This document shows, piece after piece, positions 8,836 to 17,441 of a DNA stretch of 64,000 nucleotides. Position numbers and translations under genes: made by a program. Positions within the stretch are counted from its first letter, which is position 1. Each line of letters begins with the position of its first letter. Source of the stretch: UBA5314 sp040217815 (lineage in GTDB: Bacteria; Bacillota; Syntrophomonadia; Syntrophomonadales; Syntrophomonadaceae). The stretch lies in the NCBI GenBank assembly GCA_040217815.1, contig JBEHWI010000003.1, forward strand, positions 87,835 to 151,834, read 5' to 3'. Below the pieces are notes generated by a model, which did not search any database, was not told where the DNA came from, and saw nothing but the letters and a program-made list of their open reading frames with translations.

Positions 8836-8968
8836 TAACGTACAACCTCCTAATCATAATTCTTATGTCACCGTTTAACCTGACTGTTTCTGGCATACCC
8901 CCTTCTTCATGAAATTTCATCTATCCATGCTGGCTAAACTGAAGGCTATTGTTTCTGCTTGTATATAT

Positions 8969-8986
8969 AAGCAAAATGTGTGCCAA
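8969..8986 (-). promoter_or_regulatory. Sigma-54 promoter of the beta-oxidation operon
   Basis: Read on the minus strand this is TTGGCAC-ACATT-TTGCTT. GG and GC are 10 bases apart, a perfect match to TGGCAC-N5-TTGCW. Transcription would start near 8957, giving a leader of about 120 nt before hbd. Immediately upstream lies a gene for a sigma-54 activator, which supports a real promoter. Confidence 0.85.
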
Positions 8987-9011
8987 GTTCTAAAAATAAT
9001 TTTTAAAAGTA

Positions 9012-9047
9012 TAAAAAAGGGCGGCCTACCGTGTTTTGCGGTAGGCC
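9012..9047 (-). terminator. Terminator after the four-PAS sigma-54 activator
   Basis: GGCCTACCG and CGGTAGGCC form a 9-bp GC-rich stem with a 7-nt loop. On the minus strand it is followed by CGCCCTTTTTTAT. It separates the activator gene from the sigma-54 promoter of the beta-oxidation operon, so the operon should depend mainly on its own promoter. Confidence 0.8.
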
Positions 9048-9081
9048 CCCCTTGAATCAAATCAAAATTGTTAAAATATAC

Positions 9082-9104
9082 CACTATCCCATATTGGGAT
9101 AGTG
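9082..9104. promoter_or_regulatory. Perfect palindrome, candidate activator-binding site (UAS)
   Basis: Arms CACTATCCCA and TGGGATAGTG flank a TAT centre, giving a perfect 10+10 inverted repeat. Its centre is about 135 bp upstream of the predicted sigma-54 start for hbd, a usual distance for enhancer sites. It lies between the activator gene and its presumed target. Binding by the neighbouring activator is inferred. Confidence 0.5.
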
Positions 9105-9225
9105 ATTGTCTGTGAGAAGGCCATTATATTAACAAATAATAATAAATCGAGTCAGTCTCTCAAATTGGGATACCAGGATGTGGAAGATGTTTTATTGTAT
9201 TTCCTCTTCGCTAGAGCTATATTTT

Positions 9226-11685
9226 TTACTCCAAACCATACTTCTCCAGCTTGCGATAAAGTGCTGAGGTGTGAATACCGAGCATTTTAGCGGTATGAAC
9301 TTTGTTGCCATGAGTCTTTTCCAGGGCTTGTAGAATGATCTGCTTTTCCAGCTGCTCTATAGCATCGGGCAGGGTAACCTGGTTGGCAACTGATTGTTCG
9401 TCCTGCAAATAAGTTTTTTCCACCAAACTGGGGAAATGCTTTATAGTTAGACTGTTTTCTCGATTCATGTCCGCCAGATTCAAAGCTCTTTCCAGCAAGT
9501 TTTCCAACTCCCGGACATTTCCCGGCCATGAATAAGTCTGCATCAGCTCTATAGCTTTATACGATATTTTAGTTATGTTAATACCCAGCTGGCTGTTTAT
9601 CTTTTCGATAAGCTTGTTTACCAACAAAGGTATATCATCACTTCTTTCTTTAAGAGACGGGATGCTGATTCGCACCACATTAAGACGGTAATATAAATCC
9701 TGGCGAAACTTTTGTTCGGCCACCATCTGCTCCAGATCACAATTGGTTGCGGCTATCACTCTGACGTTGACATAAATTGGTTTAGTTCCGCCCACCCTTT
9801 CAACCATTTTATCCTGCAGCACGGTCAACAGTTTGGTCTGCATGGGCAGGGGCATATCGCCGATTTCGTCCAGGAAAATGGTTCCTCCCATTGCCAACTC
9901 AAATTTACCCGGTTTACCCCCCTTTTTGGCTCCGGTAAAAGCTCCTTCCTCATATCCAAACAACTCTGATTCTAAAAGATTTTCGGGCAGGGCTGCACAA
10001 TTGATGCGTACAAAAGGATAAGCCCGGCGGCTGCTAAGATTGTGTATGGCATGGGCGAACAACTCCTTGCCGGTGCCGCTTTCACCAGTAATAAGGACGG
10101 TTGATATGGTGTGGGCAGCTTGCTGGGCCAAAGACTTAACCCGGGTAAAGTCTTTTGATTCACCTATCAGATCTTCAAAATCCCATTTGGCTCTATAACC
10201 CTGGCGAAGCTCTTCCTTATATATATTGAGTTCTTTTTCCGTTTCCTCCAGTTTCTTCATCAGAATCTTGGCTCCGGACATATCCATAAACAAACTGCGG
10301 GCACAGGCGCCAATAATCTTGCCGTCTTTAATTATGGGCAGGCGGGTCACGATATAATCCTGCCCCTGGATGGAGAAGATGTCTGCCTGGTCTATTCGCC
10401 CGGTCTTCAATGTCTCCATGAGCAATGAGGTGGGGCTGACTTCCTTAATGTGTCTTCCCACTGCCTGGCTTTTTTCCACTCCCAGGGCATCCAGATAGGT
10501 CTGATTAATAGCGGTTATAATGCCTTCCTTGTCCACTATTACATAAACCATATAAGGACTTTCTATTAAGGCCTCCGATACAGCCCGAAATTCTTTTTCA
10601 GTTTCCTGCAGTTTTTGCATAAAAACTTTGGCTTCTGACATATCCATGAAAAGGCTTTTAGCGATAGCCCCGATTATTTTTCCATCTTTAATAACCGGCA
10701 TCCGGCTCATAATCGTATCTTGACCATTAACCGGCCAGATTACCGCCTCGTCAACCCGCCCCGTCTTCAAAACGGCGGGAAGCTCTGAGTTGGGGAATAT
10801 CTCCAGGATATGCTTGCCCAGTACTTCTTCCTTGCTGCGCCCAATTATGTTTAAATAAGTTTGGTTCATGGTCGTGATGTAGCCGTCCTTGTCCACTATG
10901 ACATAAAGCATATCCGGGCTTTCCGTCAAAGCCTCCGATAAGGCTTCAAATTCCTCCCGGGTCTCCTTGAGTTTATCCATCAAGATCTGCGCCCCGGACA
11001 TATCTAAAAATAAACTCTTACCGACCGCTCCGATTATCTCTCCGTTTTTCATTATCGGCATGCGGGTTACTATTGTATCACGTCCGTTTATGGGCCAAAT
11101 ATCGGCTTTATCGATCCGCCCGCTACGCAGTACTTCCGGCAGCCCGGAATTTGGTATTACCTCTAAAATATATTTGCCGATAACATCCTTTCTCTCCAAC
11201 CCCAGTGCATCCAGATAAGTTTGATTCATCATGGTTATATAGCCTTCTTTGTTTACCGTCACATAAACCATATAAGGCGTTTCAATGAGAGCTTCGGAAA
11301 AGGCTCGAAACTCTTCTTCGGTATCCTGAAGCTTTTGCATCAATATTCTGGCGCCGGACATATCCAGGAAGAAGCTCTGTCCTATCGCCCCTACTATCTC
11401 TCCGTCTTTTATAATCGGTATCCGGGTCACTACGGTGTCCTTGCCGTTGATGGGCCAGATATCAGCCTTGTCTATCCTGCCGGTGCGCAGCACTTCAGGC
11501 AGTTCCGAGTGGGGCAGTACTTCCAGCACATATTTGCCGATCGCCTGGTTTTTTTCTAAACCCAGCAGATCAAGAAACGTCTGATTCATTACCGTAACAT
11601 AACCATTACGGTCGACGATAACCAAAGCCATATAGGGACTTTCAACTAAAAGTTCATTAATGTCTAAAAGGTTGAAATCTAACAC
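9226..11685 (-). CDS. Sigma-54-dependent activator with four tandem PAS domains
   Basis: This 819-aa enhancer-binding protein has four very similar ~124-residue PAS units, starting at about 16, 140, 264 and 388. Each carries a Y/FLDxLG-like segment and a TGRIDKADIWPING-like signature. A short coiled linker (about 495-520) leads to the AAA+ domain. That domain has Walker A GESGTGKE, the sigma-54-contacting GAFTGA loop, Walker B LDEIGDM and the R-finger region. A Fis-type HTH ends the protein (AKMLGIHTSALYRKLEKYG). It starts at GTG after AAGGGGGCC. No phosphorylation receiver is present, so PAS ligands probably control it directly. It lies directly upstream of the sigma-54-promoted beta-oxidation operon and is its likely regulator. 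Confidence 0.93.
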   Translation of the reverse strand: MLDFNLLDINELLVESPYMALVIVDRNGYVTVMNQTFLDLLGLEKNQAIGKYVLEVLPHSELPEVLRTGRIDKADIWPINGKDTVVTRIPIIKDGEIVGAIGQSFFLDMSGARILMQKLQDTEEEFRAFSEALIETPYMVYVTVNKEGYITMMNQTYLDALGLERKDVIGKYILEVIPNSGLPEVLRSGRIDKADIWPINGRDTIVTRMPIMKNGEIIGAVGKSLFLDMSGAQILMDKLKETREEFEALSEALTESPDMLYVIVDKDGYITTMNQTYLNIIGRSKEEVLGKHILEIFPNSELPAVLKTGRVDEAVIWPVNGQDTIMSRMPVIKDGKIIGAIAKSLFMDMSEAKVFMQKLQETEKEFRAVSEALIESPYMVYVIVDKEGIITAINQTYLDALGVEKSQAVGRHIKEVSPTSLLMETLKTGRIDQADIFSIQGQDYIVTRLPIIKDGKIIGACARSLFMDMSGAKILMKKLEETEKELNIYKEELRQGYRAKWDFEDLIGESKDFTRVKSLAQQAAHTISTVLITGESGTGKELFAHAIHNLSSRRAYPFVRINCAALPENLLESELFGYEEGAFTGAKKGGKPGKFELAMGGTIFLDEIGDMPLPMQTKLLTVLQDKMVERVGGTKPIYVNVRVIAATNCDLEQMVAEQKFRQDLYYRLNVVRISIPSLKERSDDIPLLVNKLIEKINSQLGINITKISYKAIELMQTYSWPGNVRELENLLERALNLADMNRENSLTIKHFPSLVEKTYLQDEQSVANQVTLPDAIEQLEKQIILQALEKTHGNKVHTAKMLGIHTSALYRKLEKYGLE

Positions 11686-11774
11686 CGAAAAAGGCCCCCT
11701 TTATTTCCTGTCGCTTTCTCTTTCTATATATTTCTCGCTATATTTTAACACTTATAGGTCCGGTTATTTTACAA

Positions 11775-11799
11775 CAAAAAAATGGAGTCTTGTGACTCC
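11775..11799 (-). terminator. Hairpin terminator (minus strand)
   Basis: GGAGTC-TTGT-GACTCC is followed on the minus strand by ATTTTTTTG. It lies upstream of the activator gene and would stop read-through from further right. There is no gene directly upstream on that strand except tRNA-Val, which has its own terminator. Confidence 0.45.
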
Positions 11800-11905
11800 G
11801 CTTAAACCTTATATTTAAATGACGGGGTTATTTCCCTCTACAATGGCAGGATACCTTATCTTTTTAAGGACTACGCGGATTCGAGAATGATTCAACATTA
11901 TAAAC

Positions 11906-11919
11906 CAAACGTATGTTTG
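11906..11919. promoter_or_regulatory. LexA-like box 1
   Basis: CAAACGTATGTTTG matches 12 of 14 positions of the Firmicute LexA/DinR consensus (CGAACRNRYGTTYC) and has symmetric CAAAC/GTTTG ends. A second copy lies 36 bp downstream. Both precede the small gene at 12008. No other copies were noticed in the window. Confidence 0.5.
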
Positions 11920-11941
11920 TAATATGATTATTATATCGCGT

Positions 11942-11955
11942 CAAACGTATGTCTG
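11942..11955. promoter_or_regulatory. LexA-like box 2
   Basis: CAAACGTATGTCTG differs from box 1 by one base. Centre-to-centre spacing is 36 bp, and the box lies about 50 bp before the RBS of the small gene. Two boxes in such a short stretch suggest tight damage-inducible repression, but another repressor of similar specificity is possible. Confidence 0.45.
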
Positions 11956-12007
11956 TGCCAATAATGGTGGTAAAATATGTATATAACTTCAGTGCGGAGG
12001 TTACTCA

Positions 12008-12214
12008 GTGCATAAAGAATGGGATGTTAAGGTAGCGGCAGGCATAGAATTCTGGATTATGAGAAAGTCTGCTGATTCAGGTGAATTCTGCATAATGAGA
12101 AAGCCTTCTGATCGTGATGGTTTTGGCGAACCTATAAGGTATTTTACGGCCGATTCCATAAACCAGGCCATTCAAAAGGGATGGGAAATAGCCAAGCAAT
12201 ACAAATTGCTATAA
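12008..12214 (+). CDS. Small protein with a 12-residue tandem repeat behind LexA-like boxes
   Basis: This is a 68-aa protein of unknown function. It starts at GTG with GGAGG 8 bases upstream, which supports translation. Residues 14-23 (EFWIMRKSAD) and 26-35 (EFCIMRKPSD) are near copies. At DNA level this is a 36-bp tandem duplication whose units both begin GAATTCTG. The C-terminal half (RYFTADSINQAIQKGWEIAKQ) looks like a short helix. No signal peptide or membrane segment is visible. The two LexA-like boxes upstream suggest SOS control. It lies alone next to tRNA-Val in a region with no other genes, so it could be a relic of an integrated element. I do not recognise a family. Confidence 0.6.
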   Translation: MHKEWDVKVAAGIEFWIMRKSADSGEFCIMRKPSDRDGFGEPIRYFTADSINQAIQKGWEIAKQYKLL

Positions 12215-12390
12215 GGGAAAAAGCCGGGCTCTCCACCGGGCACCAATGACGGGTTCAGCTTTGAATTTATCTCGGTAAAGCTGCCTGCCTTTAAACCGGC
12301 CGCTAAAGTGCGTCCAATACCAGAAAAGACTTTCTTGAAGTGGATCTGTTCTGGTCCCAATTTTGGTCCCAACCCATTTTTGACCCCCGG

Positions 12391-12425
12391 AAATAAAAGT
12401 ACCGGGGTCCGCAAACCCCGGTACT
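12391..12425 (-). terminator. Terminator of tRNA-Val
   Basis: AGTACCGGGGT and ACCCCGGTACT form a strong stem with a short loop (12398-12425). On the minus strand it is followed by TTTATTTCC. It starts 13 bp beyond the CCA end of tRNA-Val. Confidence 0.75.
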
Positions 12426-12437
12426 ATCGGTTTCATA

Positions 12438-12512
12438 TGGTGGGCGCAGAGGGTTTCGAACCCACGACTTCTACCGTGTGAAGGTAGCACTCTCCCGCTG
12501 AGTTATGCGCCC
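12438..12512 (-). tRNA. tRNA-Val (anticodon CAC), CCA encoded
   Basis: The acceptor stem is GGGCGCA/TGCGCCC with discriminator A and encoded CCA. The anticodon arm CTACC-TTCACAC-GGTAG gives anticodon CAC, which reads GUG. The T-loop is TTCGAAA. The T-stem (GTGGG/CCCTC) has one T-T mismatch. The total is 75 nt. It stands alone, upstream of purA on the other side of a short gap. Confidence 0.93.
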
Positions 12513-12568
12513 ATTGCCTGTTTATTATATCATTTTAAGCCTCAAGGGTAAAACTCCCGGAGCTTTGG

Positions 12569-13849
12569 CTACTTGAAAAAGGTGCCGCTTACTATGGTCT
12601 GAACGCGGTTTGGTCCCACTGCTACTATTGACTGTTTGATCCCTGACAGCTCTTCAATTTTATTTATATAATTGCGGGTGTTTTCCGGGAGATCGGCAAA
12701 GCTGGTAATATGGCTGATGTCCTGTTTCCAGCCCGGCATTTCAATATACACCGGCTCACACTCCTGAAGAACGGACAGGTTCTCCGGGAAGTCATAGATC
12801 AGTTCACCCTTGTAGCTATAAGCGGTGCAGATCTTTATGGTATCAAACTGGTCAAGGACATCCATTTTGGTGATGGCTATGCTGGTTAATCCGTTAACCC
12901 GGACCGCGTAGCGTAAAATCACCGTATCCAGCCATCCGCATCGGCGGGGTCTTCCGGTGGTAGTGCCGAACTCGGCTCCCTTTTCGCGCAGGGCCTGCCC
13001 GATCTCACAGGTAAGTTCGGTCGGGAAAGGGCCTTCACCCACCCTGGTAGTATAAGCCTTCACCACCCCCAGGACCTGATCGATAGAGGTGGGCCCAACG
13101 CCAACTCCTATGCAGGCGCCTCCGGCGGTGGGATTGGACGAAGTCACATAAGGGTAGGTGCCGTGGTCTATATCCAAAAGGGTTCCCTGGGCGCCTTCGA
13201 ACAATACTTTTTTTCCTTCTTTGATGGCATTATACACCAGCAATGATGTATCCGCCGTATATTTGCGCAGAGTCTCGATCTGCTCCATCACCTGATCATA
13301 GAGCTCCTGAGCTTCAAATCCCTGCTCACCGTATATCTCTTCGATGATGCGGTTTTTATAGGCCACCTGGGCTTTAAAGGTCTCTTTAAACTGTTCTCCT
13401 CCGGTAATAAAATCCCCCAGGCGGAAGCCGACTCTATTGATCTTATCGGCATAGGCCGGTCCGATACCCCGTTTGGTTGTTCCTATCTTCTTGTTGCGGT
13501 CTTCCAACTCATCGATCTTTTTGTGGTAGGGCAGTACCACCGGCGCCCTCAAACTTATGCGGAGGTGGTCGGTATCCACGCCCCGTTTGGCCAGACCGTC
13601 TAATTCCTCCAATAACTTACCCAGATCAATTACGACCCCATTCCCAATCACGCAAATGGTCTTGGGATAGAGAATGCCAGAAGGTATTAAATGGAGCATG
13701 AACTTTTCGTCCACTACCTCAACCGTATGACCGGCATTGCTGCCGCCCTGGTAACGGACCACTAAATCTGCCTGTTGAGCGAGGAAATCGGTTACCTTGC
13801 CCTTTCCTTCGTCTCCCCACTGTGCCCCCACCAATACTAGAGCTGACAT
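12569..13849 (-). CDS. purA: Adenylosuccinate synthetase
   Basis: This enzyme joins IMP and aspartate with GTP to form adenylosuccinate, the first committed step to AMP. The N-terminal P-loop-like GAQWGDEGKGKVTDFLA (about 6-22) holds the catalytic Asp. Further motifs are YQGGSNAGHTV, GTTKRGIGPAYADK and TTTGRPRRCGWLD. I place the start at the ATG at 13849 (MSALVLVG), because the family begins there and GGAGGTGA lies just upstream. The longer frame from 13876 adds an unlikely nine residues. The resulting length of 426 aa is normal. A good sigma-A promoter lies 60 bp upstream, so it is a single-gene unit. Confidence 0.96.
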   Translation of the reverse strand: MSALVLVGAQWGDEGKGKVTDFLAQQADLVVRYQGGSNAGHTVEVVDEKFMLHLIPSGILYPKTICVIGNGVVIDLGKLLEELDGLAKRGVDTDHLRISLRAPVVLPYHKKIDELEDRNKKIGTTKRGIGPAYADKINRVGFRLGDFITGGEQFKETFKAQVAYKNRIIEEIYGEQGFEAQELYDQVMEQIETLRKYTADTSLLVYNAIKEGKKVLFEGAQGTLLDIDHGTYPYVTSSNPTAGGACIGVGVGPTSIDQVLGVVKAYTTRVGEGPFPTELTCEIGQALREKGAEFGTTTGRPRRCGWLDTVILRYAVRVNGLTSIAITKMDVLDQFDTIKICTAYSYKGELIYDFPENLSVLQECEPVYIEMPGWKQDISHITSFADLPENTRNYINKIEELSGIKQSIVAVGPNRVQTIVSGTFFK

Positions 13850-13908
13850 TACTTCACCTCCTGGTCTAATGCGCACGCAAAAATAGCGCTGGTTTTACCA
13901 GCAAACTC

Positions 13909-13937
13909 ATCTTAGCAAATGGCCCCTGAAGTGTCAA
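13909..13937 (-). promoter_or_regulatory. Sigma-A promoter of purA
   Basis: On the minus strand TTGACA is followed after 17 bp by TAAGAT. The leader contains a small hairpin (GCTGG-TTTTA-CCAGC, 13888-13902). No purine-riboswitch core is visible in the ~60-nt leader. Confidence 0.7.
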
Positions 13938-14007
13938 CTACGGGCAGCTTGACCTTTGCCTGGTTTTTAGTCCGTCATATTATCGGTATAATAAGTAGGC
14001 AGGTGCT

Positions 14008-15912
14008 TTAAGAAGCAAAAATGTGGTGGTAAGCTTCGCCGATGTTTTCTATTCCAACTATGTTTAAACCCGTAAATCCGTAGGGGATGTCCTTGATATT
14101 TTCTTTGGGAATCAAAAGGGTGCGCATTCCCGCCTGCCTGGCTGCCAGTACCTTTTCATTGATGGCTCCCACCGCCCTGATTCGACCTTGAATGGAAAGC
14201 TCCCCAGTGACCGCCACATCCTGCCTGACCGGTCGTTCCTGTATGGCGCTTAAGGTAGCCAGGTATATGGCAGTGCCGGCTGACGGACCGTCAACCCTGC
14301 CTCCTCCAACGATGTTTACATGCAGGTCGTAGTTGTGAAGCTTTTCCCCGGTTTCCATGCGCAGGACCGAGGCGGCGTTAAAGACCGAATCTCTGGTCAT
14401 GGAACCAGCCGTATCGTTGAAACGAATACGCCCCTGACCTTTCTTTTCAGCCGGAAATACTACTGCCTCCAATTCCAAAACCGAGCCCTGGAAGCCGCAG
14501 GCTCCCAAACCGTATATCTTGCCTATTTCCGAAATGTCCCGGGCCAGTTGATTTTGCTGTGGCACTAGCCGGCTGTTCTGCACCGCCTCCCGAATATGAC
14601 TCCCGGAGACTGCCATGCGCTGGGGGCGCCTCCTCTTTTGATTTATAGCCATACCAAAAGCGTCCACCAGCAGCTTATTGGCGCCCCGGCCATCGCTGGT
14701 ATACTCGCTTATTAAATGGGGCACTTCATCCTCTATATCAATACCTAGTTTAACTGCTGATTTCAGGACTATCTCCTTGATCTGTTCGGGGCTCAAAGGT
14801 TGAAAAAAAACCTCCATACAGCGCGACCGAAAGGCCGGATTTATTTCCTCCCGGCTGCGGCTGGTGGCCCCGATTAAAATGAAGTCGGCTGGCACTCCCT
14901 GTTCAAAGATCTGTTTTATATAACGCGGTATTCGCTCATCACCGGGGTCGTAATAGGCTGAATCAAAATGCACTCTCTTGTCTTCCAACACTTTTAAAAG
15001 CTTGTTTTGCAGAGTTAGATCCATCTCGCCTATTTCATCAATGAAGAGGATCCCCCCGTGGGCATCTGAAACCAGCCCCAGTTTGGGCTCGGGTATACCC
15101 TGCTCGGCCAGATCGCGGCGCGCGCCCTGATAGATGGGGTCATGGACTGAACCCAGCAGGGGGTTGGTGGCCTCGCGCGGATCCCAACGCAGAGTGCTTC
15201 CATCCACTTCTACGAAAGGTGCGTCATCAGTGAAGGGATTGCCGTTTTTTCCCCTGACCATCTCCAGGGCCAGACGGGCGCAGGTAGTTTTACCCACTCC
15301 GGGAGGTCCATATAGCAAAATATGCTGAGGGTAGGGGGTGTTGAGCTTGGCAATAAGTGCGCGGATGGCCTGTTCCTGCCCGACAATATCCTCCAGGATT
15401 GAAGGGCGCAAAAGATCCAGGACCGAACAATTAAGTCTCTTTCGTTCCAGCTTTTCCAACTGGGCATATTTTTTCAGGGTCTGAGCATTTTCAGTAGTAT
15501 TGTTGGCTTCTTTGAGGATTTGAACTTCTATTTCTCGCAGGTATTCATTATAGCGTTCCTCAACGCGCTCTTGAATCCGTTTTTGCAGAGCTGCTTCAAT
15601 TTCCCGGCGGGCGCAGTCTTCAATCACCATTTCCTCCAGACTTTCCAGCGCCGCAGGCAGGTCGTCTTCGGGCAGTTGATCGAGCGTCATATCTCTTTTG
15701 ATCAAGCGGTGCAGGGCCAGCATTCGGTCTTCAACTTTTCGCGAGTCCAGCAGCTCAGTTACCTGAATCTTGTTGGCCCGCCGCTTTAATTCTAATTCCC
15801 CATAGGTGTTTTCCAGGCGTTTGTACAGTGATTCGATCTTTCGGTGCAACTGAGAATCCTTATCATAGGGTAACCCTTTTTTACTGCCTCTTTTCACCAA
15901 ATCCTGTTTCAC
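14008..15912 (-). CDS. ATP-dependent Lon-family protease, spore LonC type
   Basis: This 634-aa protease lacks the classical Lon N-domain. Its N-terminal ~170 residues form a charged helical region. The AAA+ domain has Walker A GPPGVGKTTCARLAL (about 205-219), Walker B GGILFIDEIGEMDL and the sensor ATSRSREE. The C-terminal Lon protease domain has the catalytic Ser in VDGPSAGTAIYLA (about 553-565) and the Lys in INEKVLAARQAGM. This order matches the sporulation-associated LonB/LonC group of endospore formers. It starts at GTG with GGAGGATGTACA upstream. It is last in the minus-strand run MazG-like, yybS, rplI, lonC. Confidence 0.88.
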   Translation of the reverse strand: MKQDLVKRGSKKGLPYDKDSQLHRKIESLYKRLENTYGELELKRRANKIQVTELLDSRKVEDRMLALHRLIKRDMTLDQLPEDDLPAALESLEEMVIEDCARREIEAALQKRIQERVEERYNEYLREIEVQILKEANNTTENAQTLKKYAQLEKLERKRLNCSVLDLLRPSILEDIVGQEQAIRALIAKLNTPYPQHILLYGPPGVGKTTCARLALEMVRGKNGNPFTDDAPFVEVDGSTLRWDPREATNPLLGSVHDPIYQGARRDLAEQGIPEPKLGLVSDAHGGILFIDEIGEMDLTLQNKLLKVLEDKRVHFDSAYYDPGDERIPRYIKQIFEQGVPADFILIGATSRSREEINPAFRSRCMEVFFQPLSPEQIKEIVLKSAVKLGIDIEDEVPHLISEYTSDGRGANKLLVDAFGMAINQKRRRPQRMAVSGSHIREAVQNSRLVPQQNQLARDISEIGKIYGLGACGFQGSVLELEAVVFPAEKKGQGRIRFNDTAGSMTRDSVFNAASVLRMETGEKLHNYDLHVNIVGGGRVDGPSAGTAIYLATLSAIQERPVRQDVAVTGELSIQGRIRAVGAINEKVLAARQAGMRTLLIPKENIKDIPYGFTGLNIVGIENIGEAYHHIFAS

Positions 15913-15929
15913 TGTACATCCTCCCGGCT

Positions 15930-16376
15930 TTATTCTGCTACGACTATAATGTTAAGCTCGGCCTGGATGGAAGGATAGATCTTCAACTTGACGCGGTATT
16001 GGCCCAGATGCTTTATCGGATCGGCCAAATCGATCTTCTTTTTATCAACGTCTACTTGCATGGTTTGTTTTAACACGTCAGAGATTTCCCGGGCGGTTAC
16101 GGCACCGAACAATTTGTCTCCGCCACCCGTTTTAGCCTTAATTTCTATGGTCTTTCCATCCAGCTGCTCTTTAATTTGCTCAGCCCGGGCTTTTTCTTTG
16201 TCCTTTTGTTTTTGCTCCCGGACCTTTTTTTCCTGGGTTTCCTTCAAAATAGTATTGGTGGCTTCCCTGGCCAACCCCTGTGGTATCAGGTAGTTTCTGG
16301 CGTAGCCGTCGCTTACTTCCTTGACCTCTCCCTCTTTGCCCAGGTTTTTTACGGTCTGGTTCAATATCACTTTCAT
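15930..16376 (-). CDS. rplI: 50S ribosomal protein L9
   Basis: L9 is a two-domain elongated protein on the large ribosomal subunit. The N-terminal domain MKVILNQTVKNLGKEGEVKE (1-20), followed by GYARNYLIPQGLA, is diagnostic. A long charged helix (about 45-75) joins it to the C-terminal domain. The 148-aa length is standard. Its ATG overlaps the yybS stop (ATGA), so the two are translationally coupled. The yybS-rplI order is conserved in Bacilli and Clostridia. Confidence 0.97.
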   Translation of the reverse strand: MKVILNQTVKNLGKEGEVKEVSDGYARNYLIPQGLAREATNTILKETQEKKVREQKQKDKEKARAEQIKEQLDGKTIEIKAKTGGGDKLFGAVTAREISDVLKQTMQVDVDKKKIDLADPIKHLGQYRVKLKIYPSIQAELNIIVVAE

Positions 16377-17431
16377 TCCGATTCCTCCCTTCGTGAGCGT
16401 AGCTTCCTAAAATCGAGAAGCGAGTCAAACAAGCCAAACAAGCTTAAAAATATTACCGCCGAAGGAAGAAAAACCGCACTTAAAATGATCAAAATTACCA
16501 TCAGCCAGCGGCGGGAATTTGGATTCATTTCCCCCAGCTTGTAAATCACGGCTGCCAGGCCGTAATAACAGGTGATGGGTGCCATGACCACTAAAATATT
16601 GGAGCCGATAAAGTAATATACATCCTTTTGGTCATAGCCCCACAGGCAAAAGGCCAATCCTGCAATAACAACCCAGGCCAAAACCCATGGCATGGCTTCA
16701 TTTAAATATGGTTTTCTTATTAGACGATCTATTTTTCGCCTGAGGCTTAAAAAACTGGCTGTTAAGAGTATGAAAAATACTACCACTATCCCCTGAAGAT
16801 AGTAACTAGCCGGCAAATGGCGCGCCACGGTGTGGGATAGATTTTTAAAAGTAAGCTGCAAATCTTGTTTGCTGATTCCCTGCTTGGCATACATTTCCAA
16901 CATGCCAGTGGATTCATAGGTATTGATGGCTTCTTCAAACCGCAGGTTGAGCTCGGTTTCCATTTCCGCGATGCCAATGCTGCCCTCGATGAAATAGGCC
17001 CATCCCAGATACATAGAAACACCGATTAAAACAGCAGCCGTTCCCCAGGCTCGAATTTTGTAATAACCATTGCCCCGGGCCGCCATGAATCCCATTGTGT
17101 ATATGGCCAGGCCGAAAAAACACCCAAAAGCAATGAGGGCTGCTGCACCCTCTTGTAGAATCAGTATAGTCCCATAGGTCCTGTGGACCAGGGCGACATA
17201 GAGCATTAGGCTAAAGCCATTTAACAGAGCCATAAGCCATATATAAACCGGTTTATAATAAAGACCGGCCAAGACTACCAGAATGCCCCAGGCAATGGTT
17301 AGAAGCAGGGTTAAGGCCGGGGCGGCCAGTAGCAGAAAACACAAAATAGAAGTAGTGAGTGCGTAAAAAATAAATGAATGAGGCTTGTAAGAATTGTTGC
17401 GCCCCATCTGATCAGCTGCTTGTTCTTCCAC
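16373..17431 (-). CDS. yybS: YybS family (DUF2232) membrane protein
   Basis: This is a 352-aa polytopic membrane protein with about eight hydrophobic segments. They fall near 20-65, 75-105, 115-160 and 215-340, with a non-membrane stretch around 165-215. Composition and position just before rplI match YybS/DUF2232, found in many Firmicutes. Its biochemical function is not established; weak links to ECF-transporter membrane components have been suggested for the family. The start is probably GTG at 17431 (MEEQAADQ). It follows the MazG-like gene by 10 bp. Confidence 0.82.
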   Translation of the reverse strand: MEEQAADQMGRNNSYKPHSFIFYALTTSILCFLLLAAPALTLLLTIAWGILVVLAGLYYKPVYIWLMALLNGFSLMLYVALVHRTYGTILILQEGAAALIAFGCFFGLAIYTMGFMAARGNGYYKIRAWGTAAVLIGVSMYLGWAYFIEGSIGIAEMETELNLRFEEAINTYESTGMLEMYAKQGISKQDLQLTFKNLSHTVARHLPASYYLQGIVVVFFILLTASFLSLRRKIDRLIRKPYLNEAMPWVLAWVVIAGLAFCLWGYDQKDVYYFIGSNILVVMAPITCYYGLAAVIYKLGEMNPNSRRWLMVILIILSAVFLPSAVIFLSLFGLFDSLLDFRKLRSRREESE

Positions 17432-17441
17432 CTCTATGTCG

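Noticed and set aside
12172..12490. Minus-strand frames between tRNA-Val and the small LexA-box gene, possibly an integrase remnant
   Set aside because: Repeated GGTCCCAA blocks and tRNA adjacency hint at an attachment site, but no integrase motif is present, the frames run through the tRNA and its terminator, and no second attachment copy is visible.
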